From contig JAFGBY010000178.1 of NCBI GenBank assembly GCA_016932915.1, positions 1 through 37,579 of the forward strand: a DNA stretch of 37,579 nucleotides, in the 5' to 3' direction. The translations under genes and the position numbers were made by a program. The stretch's first letter is position 1, and each line of letters starts with the position of its first letter. Below are positions 1-8,197 of this stretch, one piece after another. The DNA comes from Acidobacteriota bacterium (GTDB lineage: Bacteria; Acidobacteriota; DATKUA01; JAFGBY01). Under the pieces are notes generated by a model. The model was not told where the DNA came from, did no database searches, and saw only the letters and a list, made by a program, of their open reading frames with translations.

Positions 1-143
1 CAGGTGTTCACGATGATGATTTCACTCTCATCAGCGCTGTCGGTGATCTCCCATCCGTCGGCTCTCAGATAGCCGAGCATTACCTCGGAGTCCACAAGGT
101 TCTTGGGGCATCCGAGCGATATTATACCGATTTTTCCAGACAT
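1..143 (-). CDS. rimO: Ribosomal protein S12 methylthiotransferase RimO, N-terminal fragment (truncated by window edge)
   Basis: Reverse complement from ATG at 143 translates [60 protein letters not shown] is the RimO/MiaB-type N-terminal signature. Confidence 0.9.
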   Translation of the reverse strand, partial: MSGKIGIISLGCPKNLVDSEVMLGYLRADGWEITDSADESEIIIVNT

Positions 144-148
144 GATTT

Positions 149-1441
149 TTAAGGGTAAAGCCTGTAGAGCATCCTCGGGTAGGGGATAGTCTCCCGTATA
201 TGTTTTGAGCCGCTGAGCCAGGCTACGGTGCGCTCGATGCCGAGGCCGAAGCCGGCATGCGGCACGGAGCCGTACCTGCGGACGTCGAGGTACCATTCGT
301 ACGATTCGAGCGGGAGCCCCTGCGCGATTACTTTCTTTTTCAACCGTTCGAGGTCATGATCCCTCTGGCTGCCGCCGATGATCTCGCCGTAGCCTTCCGG
401 GGCGATCACATCCATGTTGGCGACCAGGTCGGGGTTTTCCGCATCCGGCTGCATGTAGAACGGCTTGATCTTCGCGGGGTATTTCTCAATGACTACCGGA
501 GTCTCGAACCACGAACCGATAACCGTCTCGTGCTCCGCGCCGAAGTCATCGCCCCATTCGATCTCGATGCCCTCTTTTTTCAGCCGTTCGACGGCGTCCG
601 TATATGTAACCCTGCCGAATGGCGCTTTTACTTTCTCTAATTTTGTTTTGTCGCGTTCGAGCGCGTCCAGTTCGCGGCCGCATTTTTCCAGCACCCAGGC
701 GACGATATATGATACAAACTCCTCAGCGAGTTTGATGTTGTCTTCATGGTCATTAAAGGCGACTTCCGGCTCCACCATCCAGAATTCCTGGAGGTGGCGG
801 CGTGTCTTGGATTTCTCCGCTCTAAAGGTCGGGCCGAAGCAGTATACCTTGCCGAATGCGGCAATAGCCGGTTCGAGGTAGAGCTGGCCGGACTGTGAAA
901 GGTACGCCTTGCCGTCGAAATAATCGGTCTCGAAGAGAGTCGATGTGCCCTCGACGGAAGCGGGTGTAAGGATGGGGCTGTCGATAAGCGTGAAGCCCCT
1001 CTCGTAATAGAATTGCCGTATCGACTGGATGATCTCATGGCGGATCCTCAGCACATGCCGCTGGCCCTCGGAACGCAGCCAGAGGTGGCGGTTATCCATC
1101 AGGAACGAGGTGCCGTGCTCCTTCAGGGAGATCGGGTATTCCTCGGCGATGTGTACGACCTCCAGGGATTTGAGCGTCATCTCGTATCCCCAGGGGGAGC
1201 GCTTGTCCTCACGGATCGTGCCGGTGACGGCGAGTGATGATTCCTGGGTGAGCTCCTCGATGAGGTCGAAGTATTTATCCTCTATCTCGCCCTTCACGGC
1301 GACTGCCTGGATAAGGCCTGTGCCGTCCCGCAGGATTATGAATTTTATCTTCCCGCTGGAGCGTTTATTATAAAGCCATCCTTTAAGGGTAACATCCTGT
1401 CCTTCGTATTTTGATATCTCGGAAATATATGCTGTTGTCAT
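149..1441 (-). CDS. asnS: Asparagine--tRNA ligase
   Basis: 430 aa class II aaRS with N-terminal OB-fold ([26 protein letters not shown]), [25 protein letters not shown] motif 2, and [15 protein letters not shown] motif 3. Confidence 0.95.
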   Translation of the reverse strand: MTTAYISEISKYEGQDVTLKGWLYNKRSSGKIKFIILRDGTGLIQAVAVKGEIEDKYFDLIEELTQESSLAVTGTIREDKRSPWGYEMTLKSLEVVHIAEEYPISLKEHGTSFLMDNRHLWLRSEGQRHVLRIRHEIIQSIRQFYYERGFTLIDSPILTPASVEGTSTLFETDYFDGKAYLSQSGQLYLEPAIAAFGKVYCFGPTFRAEKSKTRRHLQEFWMVEPEVAFNDHEDNIKLAEEFVSYIVAWVLEKCGRELDALERDKTKLEKVKAPFGRVTYTDAVERLKKEGIEIEWGDDFGAEHETVIGSWFETPVVIEKYPAKIKPFYMQPDAENPDLVANMDVIAPEGYGEIIGGSQRDHDLERLKKKVIAQGLPLESYEWYLDVRRYGSVPHAGFGLGIERTVAWLSGSKHIRETIPYPRMLYRLYP

Positions 1442-1511
1442 TTTTCCACCTCTTGTCTTCAGCGCGGTTCCGTTTCCCTCGCATCCGTAATTGATTAATA
1501 ATAAAGGATGT

Positions 1512-1539
1512 ATTATATCCTTTCAAGAACTACATGCAA
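1512..1539 (-). promoter_or_regulatory. Putative sigma70-type promoter for asnS (TTGCAT-N16-TATAAT)
   Basis: Plus strand reads ATTATA (1512-1517), 16 nt, ATGCAA (1534-1539); about 70 nt upstream of the asnS ATG on the minus strand. Confidence 0.5.
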
Positions 1540-1694
1540 GGAGGACATCATGGTTTTATGATTATCAAAGAGTATTGTGAAAATAGGATTTCACGTAAAT
1601 AGTTTTTTAATATAAATAGTATACTTATTTATGTAGGCGTGCTAATATTATCATTATAATTATTTTCATAATTACAATCTTGGAGATGCATAAC

Positions 1695-2072
1695 ATGCAA
1701 AATGATAAAATACACAGCACGATTACAGGATTTCTCATAACCATTTATTTAGGCCCTGGATATACAAAAAGTGAAATTAGAGAACTTATACAAAGGGAGC
1801 TTAATGTTTTTAAGAATGAACCTGAAGATCTAATAAAAAGACTAAATATTGTTTTAAAAGTAATAAATGAAGAATTTAATAAAACAGAATATATTGAAAG
1901 GAAAGAAGACAGGGAAATAACATCTAGAATCACTAAAATAGTCGGACAAGAACTTTTAGATTCAGAACTAGAAGATATGTTTTATGAATTACTAATAGCG
2001 ATGGGTAACCGTATTGATGGCCAGAAGCACCTAGTTAAAGACTTAAAAGATATAAAAAATAATATTTTATAG
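1695..2072 (+). CDS. Hypothetical protein, about 125 aa, AT-rich
   Basis: ORF 1680..2072; the start at ATG 1695 has GGAG at 1682-1685 with 9-nt spacing. No recognised domain. Confidence 0.6.
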   Translation: MQNDKIHSTITGFLITIYLGPGYTKSEIRELIQRELNVFKNEPEDLIKRLNIVLKVINEEFNKTEYIERKEDREITSRITKIVGQELLDSELEDMFYELLIAMGNRIDGQKHLVKDLKDIKNNIL

Positions 2073-2119
2073 AATTTTACTTTTTAATTACGTTTACTTA
2101 ATTTAGGATTATCTATCGT

Positions 2120-2242
2120 GGGAATATGTGTGTCTTAGACCATGTGTTTGTATGTTTTCGAATAAGGCGAGATTGTAATGCCACTTCATTTAGTAGTAAG
2201 ACCAAACAAAAGGAGTAGGTGATCTCTGACACACATGCTCCC
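2120..2242. repeat. Long imperfect inverted repeat / potential structured RNA
   Basis: GGGAATATGTGTGTC (2120-2134) pairs with GACACACATGCTCCC (2228-2242): 13 of 15 Watson-Crick plus one G-U. Inner stem TGTTTG (2145-2150) pairs with CAAACA (2203-2208). Confidence 0.55.
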
Positions 2243-2271
2243 GTATAAAGGACTTTTAAAAAGGGGAAAAT

Positions 2272-2850
2272 ATGTCAAGTAAGAATTATAGTGATAATGA
2301 ATTTCTTTCATCAGATTTTCAATTTCCAGATGATAGAGTAGTAAAAATCGTTAAATACTTGCAAGGGAATCCTCTAGTTTTAATTTCATGTTTATGTACA
2401 AGTCTTATCGCTGCATTATTCTTTTTTAAAGACAATTCATTATATTCTTCCATTGCATATCTTATATGTATTTTAATATTTTGTGTTTTTATAACTGAAT
2501 TCATTAAATATAATCTCCTTTGTAAAGATTATCTCTCAGGATTAGCACTTATAGAACGTTTCCTTCTATATGTATGTGTAGAAAATGATGTTCGCGTAAT
2601 AGTTCTAGATAGTAAAGAGGTTGAACTTATTGGTGTATGTGAGAGGTTATCCACAAGATATTTACTAATTTCATATTTTCCTCTTGAGAATGATAATAGG
2701 TTTTTTATTATTAGTAGTTCATTTTGGTCAATATTGAAAGCAAACAAGAATATTCTTTTAGAGAAAAAAGATAGAGCTACATATAAAAACGAATTAGAGC
2801 AATTTACGAAATATATTTATAACCCGGATCCTCATAATTTTTTCAATTAG
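2272..2850 (+). CDS. Hypothetical membrane protein with two N-terminal TM segments and a cytosolic domain
   Basis: 192 aa; hydrophobic segments NPLVLISCLCTSLIAALFFF and LYSSIAYLICILIFCVFITEF. AT-rich; purine-rich AAAAGGGG upstream of ATG. Confidence 0.65.
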   Translation: MSSKNYSDNEFLSSDFQFPDDRVVKIVKYLQGNPLVLISCLCTSLIAALFFFKDNSLYSSIAYLICILIFCVFITEFIKYNLLCKDYLSGLALIERFLLYVCVENDVRVIVLDSKEVELIGVCERLSTRYLLISYFPLENDNRFFIISSSFWSILKANKNILLEKKDRATYKNELEQFTKYIYNPDPHNFFN

Positions 2851-2919
2851 TTTTAATTCTTTTTAGAGATATTATCCTCAGTTATACACAGATTGAAAAC
2901 TGTAAGTGTGACTTTTCAT

Positions 2920-3178
2920 TTTGTCACCCCGGGCTTGCCTGCACTGAACTTGTTGAGGTGACCCGGGGTCTTTAAGAATCGTGAACGTGCAAATTATTGA
3001 TTGGCAAAGTTCTCCTGGTTTTTATGGAGGATTGATTTTCAATATAGATCCCGCATCAAGTGCGGGATGACAGGGGAGTAGGAGCGGCAGCCCTCTCGAT
3101 TTTACTCGGGGCAGGCTTGCCGCGATAAAATAAAGCGTCATGCCCGGGGAGTTATTCGTTGGAAGCGGCCGGGCATCT
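2920..3178. repeat. Cluster of interspersed palindromic (REP/MITE-like) repeats
   Basis: ACCCCGGG (2926-2933)/CCCGGGGT (2962-2969); ATCCCGCA-TCAAG-TGCGGGAT (3048-3068); ATGCCCGG (3140-3147)/CCGGGCAT (3169-3176). Confidence 0.7.
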
Positions 3179-3244
3179 TCCGTTTAGCTGTTTCTAAAAG
3201 GTTTAGGTATAGAATATAGAGATCCTACGAAGAAAGCTTAGAGA

Positions 3245-3709
3245 ATGAAAAAATATCTGATATTTATAATGTTTTTCGCTGTCTCAATTTCCATCATGGC
3301 GGAGGATTTTATTATTTGCCAGGCCAGGTGGGGAATGACGAAAGAGGAAGTAAGGGCAGCGGAAAAAATAGAATTGAAAGAAGGAGAGGACGGGAATTCT
3401 CTTACCGGGAAAACACAGGTGCTGGGAATCGATACCGTTCTCTCATATTTTTTCATCGAGAATAAACTGGTGAATGTTACCTTTGTGCCCTTAGATTCAG
3501 ATGAATCGACTTTTAATCTTTTTGAGGCAGACTTAGTGACGAAATATGGCCCTGATTACGAAGTGATCGGTCAATATCATCATAGATGGAAGCTGAAAGG
3601 CTGTGTTATTGATATCATATTTGACGAGACTATAAAAACTATCCTATTGAATTATTTTTCACCTGAATATTTTAAATCAGTCCACATTAGCGAAGAAATA
3701 TGGCGGTAG
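3245..3709 (+). CDS. Hypothetical secreted/periplasmic protein
   Basis: 154 aa with N-terminal signal-like segment MKKYLIFIMFFAVSISIMA followed by WGMTKEEVRAAE. Confidence 0.65.
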   Translation: MKKYLIFIMFFAVSISIMAEDFIICQARWGMTKEEVRAAEKIELKEGEDGNSLTGKTQVLGIDTVLSYFFIENKLVNVTFVPLDSDESTFNLFEADLVTKYGPDYEVIGQYHHRWKLKGCVIDIIFDETIKTILLNYFSPEYFKSVHISEEIWR

Positions 3710-3747
3710 GCAGTATTTTATCGTGAGATAACATGAGCACTTAGACC

Positions 3748-3915
3748 GTCATTGCGAGCAAAGCGAAGCAATCTGTTGAATAAACACGGTTGTATCAGAT
3801 CGCCGCGGTCGCTCACACTCCCTCGCGATGACATCTTTTATCGCCAGGTGGCCTGTCCTGAGCGTAGTCGAAAGGAATTCGCTGGTAATATGAAGATTCC
3901 CGCTTTCGCGGGAAT
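3748..3915. repeat. Second cluster of interspersed palindromic repeats
   Basis: GTCATTGCGAG (3748-3758)/CTCGCGATGAC (3822-3832); CTGTCCTGAGCGTAGTCGAAAGGA (about 3853-3875); ATTCCCGC-TTTC-GCGGGAAT (3896-3915). Confidence 0.75.
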
Positions 3916-3936
3916 GACTTACATTTTTAAATAAAA

Positions 3937-3972
3937 AAACCCGGGTGGTTGGGGGACCATCCGGGTTTGTCC
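3937..3972 (-). terminator. Rho-independent terminator downstream of the octaheme cytochrome gene
   Basis: AACCCGGGTGGT...ACCATCCGGGTT stem; on the minus strand it is followed by a T-run (AAAAAAA on the plus strand). Confidence 0.85.
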
Positions 3973-3988
3973 TTATATAAAATATATG

Positions 3989-6115
3989 TTAATCGAAATT
4001 GTATTTCTGTAGTTCGGGAAGGTTTTCCAGTTCCTTCGCTCGGGCTTCGGTGTAGCCGAGGCGGCGGAAGTTCAGCAGGCCGCCAGGTTTATGGCAGTCC
4101 TTGCAGGTGTGGCCTTCCTTCTGTATCGCGTGGTTTATCATCAGGGTTCCCATCTGGCGCATCCAGCGCGGCTTGATGTTATCCCGGTTGCCCTCATCGA
4201 GCGGGTAGTCGGTTTTCCATTTGCCCACCCCGAAGTACGCCATGAACTCATCCATCATATATACCTTGAAAAGCCACTGGTACATACGTTTAACCATCGG
4301 GTGCTGCAGCGCGGTCTCCACGGAGAGCATCGGGTTGCCCTGCTCGAAGTATGTCTTGTAATCGAACGGGATGATCATCGCGCCGAACGGCCCGAGGTTC
4401 GCATAATCCTCGTACATCCTCGCGTTGAATACCTTGAAGGGGTAGATCTTCGAAGTCCCCAGGTTCATCACCGGGCGGAGCTTCGTCTCCACGACTTCAG
4501 CCCTTTCCCCGACAAGATCCGGATCCTGCTCGATAAAGGAATTTCCTTCCTTCAGTCCCGGCAGGGTGAGGCCCTTCACTTTGTCGTATTTCGCGATGTG
4601 ATCCATCAGCGGGTTGTATTCCGGGTTCTTGTTCGGGTTCGCGCCGAGCGCGTTGGCGAGGAAGGTGCCGTTATTGTTGAACCAGAGGTATTCGACCGCC
4701 TTGTCCATATCACCGGTGACGAGTATCTCCTTCGGATGGTAGTAACCCTCTTCTTCCACGAATACAGGCTGAGCCCAGTCGGTGAAGATGAGGTTCGATT
4801 TATGCAGCTTCGTGATGTGGCAGGTCTCGCAGGAGACCTTTGCGATATGCCCGTTCAGGATCGCTCTGGTCTTGGTGTTCTTGATATGCGGCGCCGCGGT
4901 GTGGCAGCGTTCGCAGGATACTTCTTCATTCGGCAGGTCGTTGGAAACAAGATCAGTGCCCTGCAGGCCCCTGGCGATCTTATGCCCGCGTGTGGTATGG
5001 CAGTCGATGCACTGCATACCAGCAGCGGCGTGTACATCCCACTCAGGATCGAAAGGCGTAGCCCTTTTTGCCGATGAATGTAAAAATCTTATATTTTTGT
5101 AGCCCCTGTTGTGAGCGGCTTCATTGCCTTCGAACTGGTCACCGCCCAGGTTGTGCTGGTGGCATCTCAGGCACATCTCCGCGCGCGGCTTCATAACGCC
5201 CATAGCCGCTTTCATGCTGCGGTCCTGGTTCCAGCGTTTGCCGACTCCATCATCGAAAACGTATTTATGGTTCATGTCATATGTAATCGAATGGCAGATG
5301 AGGCAGTCGATAGCCTGTTGCGCCTGGTGCGGAGTGCTCAGCCCCGGGAGCATCCTCTCGGATGGCGGCCCATATAGCCCGCCTACATGGCACTGCCCGC
5401 AGCCGACGCTTACCATATGTTCTTCGCCGTGCGCCGGTTTAGCCTTGATGAGGTCAGCCCAGCCGGTCCAGGTGAATGTACCGGTCATCCCGCAGGCGCG
5501 GTCGATCTTGCCGAGCGGTATCTTGTGCCAGCCCGCGTTTACCTTTTCGCCGTTGTAGCCGTATGTTGTGAAGCTGGAAGATGTGGAGAAGAGTTTAAAG
5601 TGGACGGAAGCAAGGACGTCATCCATCGTGCCGATTTCCTTGTAATCCCCATCATCCGTTTTTACCATCATAGTCTTATGGCACTGGAGGCATGTCTCCG
5701 GCCCCTCGTATTTACGGATTCCGTTCTCACGGAACTGCTCAATATGTTTGAGGTTCGCCTGTTCCAGGAAGCTGCCCGTCTTGAACCGGAGCTGTACGCG
5801 GTCTTCCTGTACGACCTCCTCATCCTTGTATTCGTTGGTATCTGCAAGCGCCTGTTTTTCTAGGAGTTCCGCCTGCACCTCGCGGGCAATCTCCTCGAAT
5901 TCAAGGTCGCTTACCTCAACGGAGTTCGGGTATTCCACAGTGGCGAGTTTATCGCCTGTGTAGTACCTGAAGAACGCCGGGTAAGCCCATGCGTATGCAA
6001 TATATAAAACGAATATCACGATGACGAAAATCGTCACCTTTCTTCCCCGTTTGGTCCTGGTATATTCCCTGACCGGGGAAAGTTTCCCAGCTATAAGCTT
6101 AAAAACATTCTTCAT
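3989..6115 (-). CDS. Membrane-anchored octaheme c-type cytochrome, octaheme tetrathionate reductase (OTR)-like
   Basis: 708 aa, N-terminal TM (KVTIFVIVIFVLYIAYAWAY), eight CXXCH motifs (CLQCH, CGQCH, CLICH, CLRCH, CIDCH, CERCH, CETCH, CKDCH); DVHAAAGMQCIDCHTTRGHKI and NGHIAKVSCETCHI resemble the OTR family as I recall it. Confidence 0.8.
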   Translation of the reverse strand: MKNVFKLIAGKLSPVREYTRTKRGRKVTIFVIVIFVLYIAYAWAYPAFFRYYTGDKLATVEYPNSVEVSDLEFEEIAREVQAELLEKQALADTNEYKDEEVVQEDRVQLRFKTGSFLEQANLKHIEQFRENGIRKYEGPETCLQCHKTMMVKTDDGDYKEIGTMDDVLASVHFKLFSTSSSFTTYGYNGEKVNAGWHKIPLGKIDRACGMTGTFTWTGWADLIKAKPAHGEEHMVSVGCGQCHVGGLYGPPSERMLPGLSTPHQAQQAIDCLICHSITYDMNHKYVFDDGVGKRWNQDRSMKAAMGVMKPRAEMCLRCHQHNLGGDQFEGNEAAHNRGYKNIRFLHSSAKRATPFDPEWDVHAAAGMQCIDCHTTRGHKIARGLQGTDLVSNDLPNEEVSCERCHTAAPHIKNTKTRAILNGHIAKVSCETCHITKLHKSNLIFTDWAQPVFVEEEGYYHPKEILVTGDMDKAVEYLWFNNNGTFLANALGANPNKNPEYNPLMDHIAKYDKVKGLTLPGLKEGNSFIEQDPDLVGERAEVVETKLRPVMNLGTSKIYPFKVFNARMYEDYANLGPFGAMIIPFDYKTYFEQGNPMLSVETALQHPMVKRMYQWLFKVYMMDEFMAYFGVGKWKTDYPLDEGNRDNIKPRWMRQMGTLMINHAIQKEGHTCKDCHKPGGLLNFRRLGYTEARAKELENLPELQKYNFD

Positions 6116-6753
6116 TTTTTCGGACTCCTTTTCTTAACCGTTTGACTCTCAACCGTATGGTAGCCGGTGATCATAGATTCAAGAAGCGATGTCAGTTTCT
6201 TGCCCGTAGTGGAGAGGTAGAGATGGACGATCAGGAACGTAACGGCAAGGAAACTGAACAATGTATGTATAACCGCGATAGATTTGAACGCGGAGAGATT
6301 CGATATCCATTCAATATCTTTCGTGATGCCGTAAAGGACTACACCGGATACAATCTGCACCGGCAGGATAAAGAGCATCAGGAAGAAATACGACACCTGC
6401 TGCAGTGGATTGAACTTCCTCTCCTTGCTCGCGGGATAGGGCGAATGGCCCTTATTGAAAATACCGAAGAGATAGTAGCGAGCCTGGTTGAACAGCTCTA
6501 CCGGCAACGCTTTCGTGAATCGGATGTAATATTTTATCCTCCCGGTCGTGACTTCATATATAAACCAGAACAGGAAATTCAAGAGGAACAGCATCGAAGT
6601 AATGTTGTGTACTTTCACAAGGGAAGCGAGCGAAAGGCTATCGAAGTTTTCGCTGTAGTGCATCAGGATGCCGGTCACCGCCAGAAGGATAAAGAACAAT
6701 GCGTTGAGCCAGTGCCATATTCTCTCGGGCAAGGTAATCAGGTATATCTTCAT
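6112..6753 (-). CDS. Cytochrome b561 / Ni,Fe-hydrogenase-type b-cytochrome-like membrane subunit
   Basis: 213 aa, about 4 TM; conserved His in ERIWHWLNALFF, GILMHYS, VKVHNITS, IAVIHTLFSF. ATGA overlap with both neighbours. Confidence 0.85.
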   Translation of the reverse strand: MKIYLITLPERIWHWLNALFFILLAVTGILMHYSENFDSLSLASLVKVHNITSMLFLLNFLFWFIYEVTTGRIKYYIRFTKALPVELFNQARYYLFGIFNKGHSPYPASKERKFNPLQQVSYFFLMLFILPVQIVSGVVLYGITKDIEWISNLSAFKSIAVIHTLFSFLAVTFLIVHLYLSTTGKKLTSLLESMITGYHTVESQTVKKRSPKK

Positions 6754-7622
6754 TTCTTTTTACCTTTCCCTTTCTTTTTTCCCATCATGATTCTGAGGAT
6801 TCCGTGGCCGGAAGCGCCCAGGAATGCAAACACAATAAGCAAGGTACCAAAGATTTCCACTAGGGAATTTCTCGTCCCGCCTACGAGATAAATCCTGGAG
6901 AGCATGGTCTCGGCGGTCGCTCTGTCAGATTCCGCCTCATCCTGAATAAGGAAAGTCGCCATCTTGTTTTCCCTGCTGTGGCACTCGGAACATTCCCTAA
7001 CTGATTTTTCCTTCTCCGGTATCAGGTGGCGCGCTGCATATCTATTAGGGTTCAACTGGATATGGCAGGCGATGCAGGGGATCTTCTCGAGGTGGAGCTG
7101 CGCCTGTGCATGCCAGGTGTGGTAAGCCTCGATATGAACCGGGGCGAGATACTTGTTGTCCTTCGGGTTCACCCCGAACTGATGGCATTTCAAGCACTGT
7201 TCGTTTCTCTCGGTCAGCTCCATATGCTTTGGTGACCTGTCCTGGTGTACATCGTGGCATTCATAGCACTGCAGGTCTTTATGGACGCTCTGTTGCAGTG
7301 AGTGTTCGATATCCCTGAAAAGGACATTCCTTTCCTTCTCATGGCATTCGAAACATGAAAGCACTGTCGCGTTTTTATGAGGATAGGTCGTTATCCCTTT
7401 GTGGCACTCGATGCATTCATGTTTTTTCCCAAGCGTGTAATGCCAGGATTGCTGGAATTTTTCCGGTGAGATGTAGAGAGAAACCGGGATACCGAGGCTG
7501 TTTTTCAGGGACGGTTTCATCTCTTTGTTCTGATGGCAGCCTGCGCAGTCCAGGGCTTGTTCAGAAAAGACTGCAACAGGCGCCATCAGTAAAAACAGGA
7601 TTAAAAAATTTGTCAGTTTCAT
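6750..7622 (-). CDS. Heptaheme c-type cytochrome with signal peptide and C-terminal membrane anchor
   Basis: 290 aa; seven CXXCH (CAGCH, CIECH, CFECH, CYECH, CLKCH, CIACH, CSECH); C-terminal TM VEIFGTLLIVFAFLGASGHGIL and KKKGKGKKK tail. Confidence 0.85.
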   Translation of the reverse strand: MKLTNFLILFLLMAPVAVFSEQALDCAGCHQNKEMKPSLKNSLGIPVSLYISPEKFQQSWHYTLGKKHECIECHKGITTYPHKNATVLSCFECHEKERNVLFRDIEHSLQQSVHKDLQCYECHDVHQDRSPKHMELTERNEQCLKCHQFGVNPKDNKYLAPVHIEAYHTWHAQAQLHLEKIPCIACHIQLNPNRYAARHLIPEKEKSVRECSECHSRENKMATFLIQDEAESDRATAETMLSRIYLVGGTRNSLVEIFGTLLIVFAFLGASGHGILRIMMGKKKGKGKKK

Positions 7623-7924
7623 TTACAGAAAATCTCCTTCATTTTCTGAAGTACATCTTTCAAGCGTCTATCCTTGAGGGAATACTTGATCAGGCTGCCG
7701 TCCCTGGTGGATTTCAATATTCCACGGTCACGCATAAGCCTCAGGTGTTGAGATATATTAGGCTGCGACTGGTCGCATGCGGCGGCGATGTCGTTTACGC
7801 TCATCTCCCCGTTAAGCAGTAATTCGATTATCAGGAGTCTTGTTGAATTAGCCAGGACTTGAAAACATTCAGCGGCTTTTTCGGTGTCTTGTATAATATT
7901 ATCCAGATTATCTAACAGTGCCAT
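7619..7924 (-). CDS. ArsR-family winged-helix transcriptional regulator
   Basis: 101 aa; ANSTRLLIIELLLNGEMSVNDIAAACDQSQPNISQHLRLMRDRGILKSTRDGSLIKYSL is a typical ArsR HTH/wing. Cysteines at positions 20, 50 and 100; no ELCVCDL metal motif. Confidence 0.9.
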   Translation of the reverse strand: MALLDNLDNIIQDTEKAAECFQVLANSTRLLIIELLLNGEMSVNDIAAACDQSQPNISQHLRLMRDRGILKSTRDGSLIKYSLKDRRLKDVLQKMKEIFCK

Positions 7925-7998
7925 ATTATATTATCTCCAAATATTTAAACAGCTTGCTAAAAACTTACAGTTAACAAAAGGCAAATAAAGACATTCGG

Positions 7999-8027
7999 AT
8001 ATTATTATATGCTTATGTGCATGTCAA
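7999..8027 (-). promoter_or_regulatory. Putative promoter of the arsR-cytochrome operon (TTGACA-N17-TAATAT)
   Basis: Plus strand ATATTA (7999-8004), 17 nt, TGTCAA (8022-8027); 75 nt upstream of the ArsR start. Confidence 0.55.
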
Positions 8028-8028
8028 A

Positions 8029-8068
8029 CAATATTCGTTAAATGAATGAACTATATTGAAAAATAGTT
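8029..8068. promoter_or_regulatory. Overlapping dyads adjoining the -35 box; candidate ArsR operator
   Basis: CAATAT (8029-8034)/ATATTG (8053-8058); ATTC-N7-GAAT (8033-8047); AACTAT (8049-8054)/ATAGTT (8063-8068). Confidence 0.35.
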
Positions 8069-8130
8069 ATATAAGGACAAAAATTTAATATTCAAGGAAT
8101 CCGGCAAGAATACTTCCGGTTGATTTTTCC

Positions 8131-8159
8131 TTGTTAGCTTAAGGGCTTTGTGTTATACA
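8131..8159 (+). promoter_or_regulatory. Putative sigma70-type promoter for the AGCS-LeuCD-like operon (TTGTTA-N17-TATACA)
   Basis: TTGTTA 8131-8136, TATACA 8154-8159; ATG at 8198. Confidence 0.5.
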
Positions 8160-8197
8160 GTGCCAAATATAAAGAGTAAATTTCAGGAAGAAGGATT

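Noticed and set aside
257-1373. Several plus-strand ORFs over asnS
   Set aside because: All antisense to the well-supported asnS coding sequence.
2120-2242. Possible retron msr-msd (inverted repeats flanking a structured element)
   Set aside because: No reverse transcriptase ORF anywhere in the window; kept only as a generic structured element.
2272-2850. CBASS-like two-TM effector
   Set aside because: No CD-NTase or other nucleotide-signalling partner nearby and no recognisable beta-barrel signature; the resemblance is only in topology.
3752-3934. 60 aa ORF (…KIPAFAGMTYIFK)
   Set aside because: Translation of interspersed palindromic repeats (ATTCCCGCTTTCGCGGGAATGAC); not a real gene.
4091-5077. 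328 aa plus-strand ORF
   Set aside because: Lies antisense within the clearly coding octaheme cytochrome gene; composition is a mirror of that coding sequence (GC-rich antisense ORF).
6142-6891. 249 aa plus-strand ORF
   Set aside because: Antisense to the b561-like and heptaheme cytochrome genes, which have strong family motifs.
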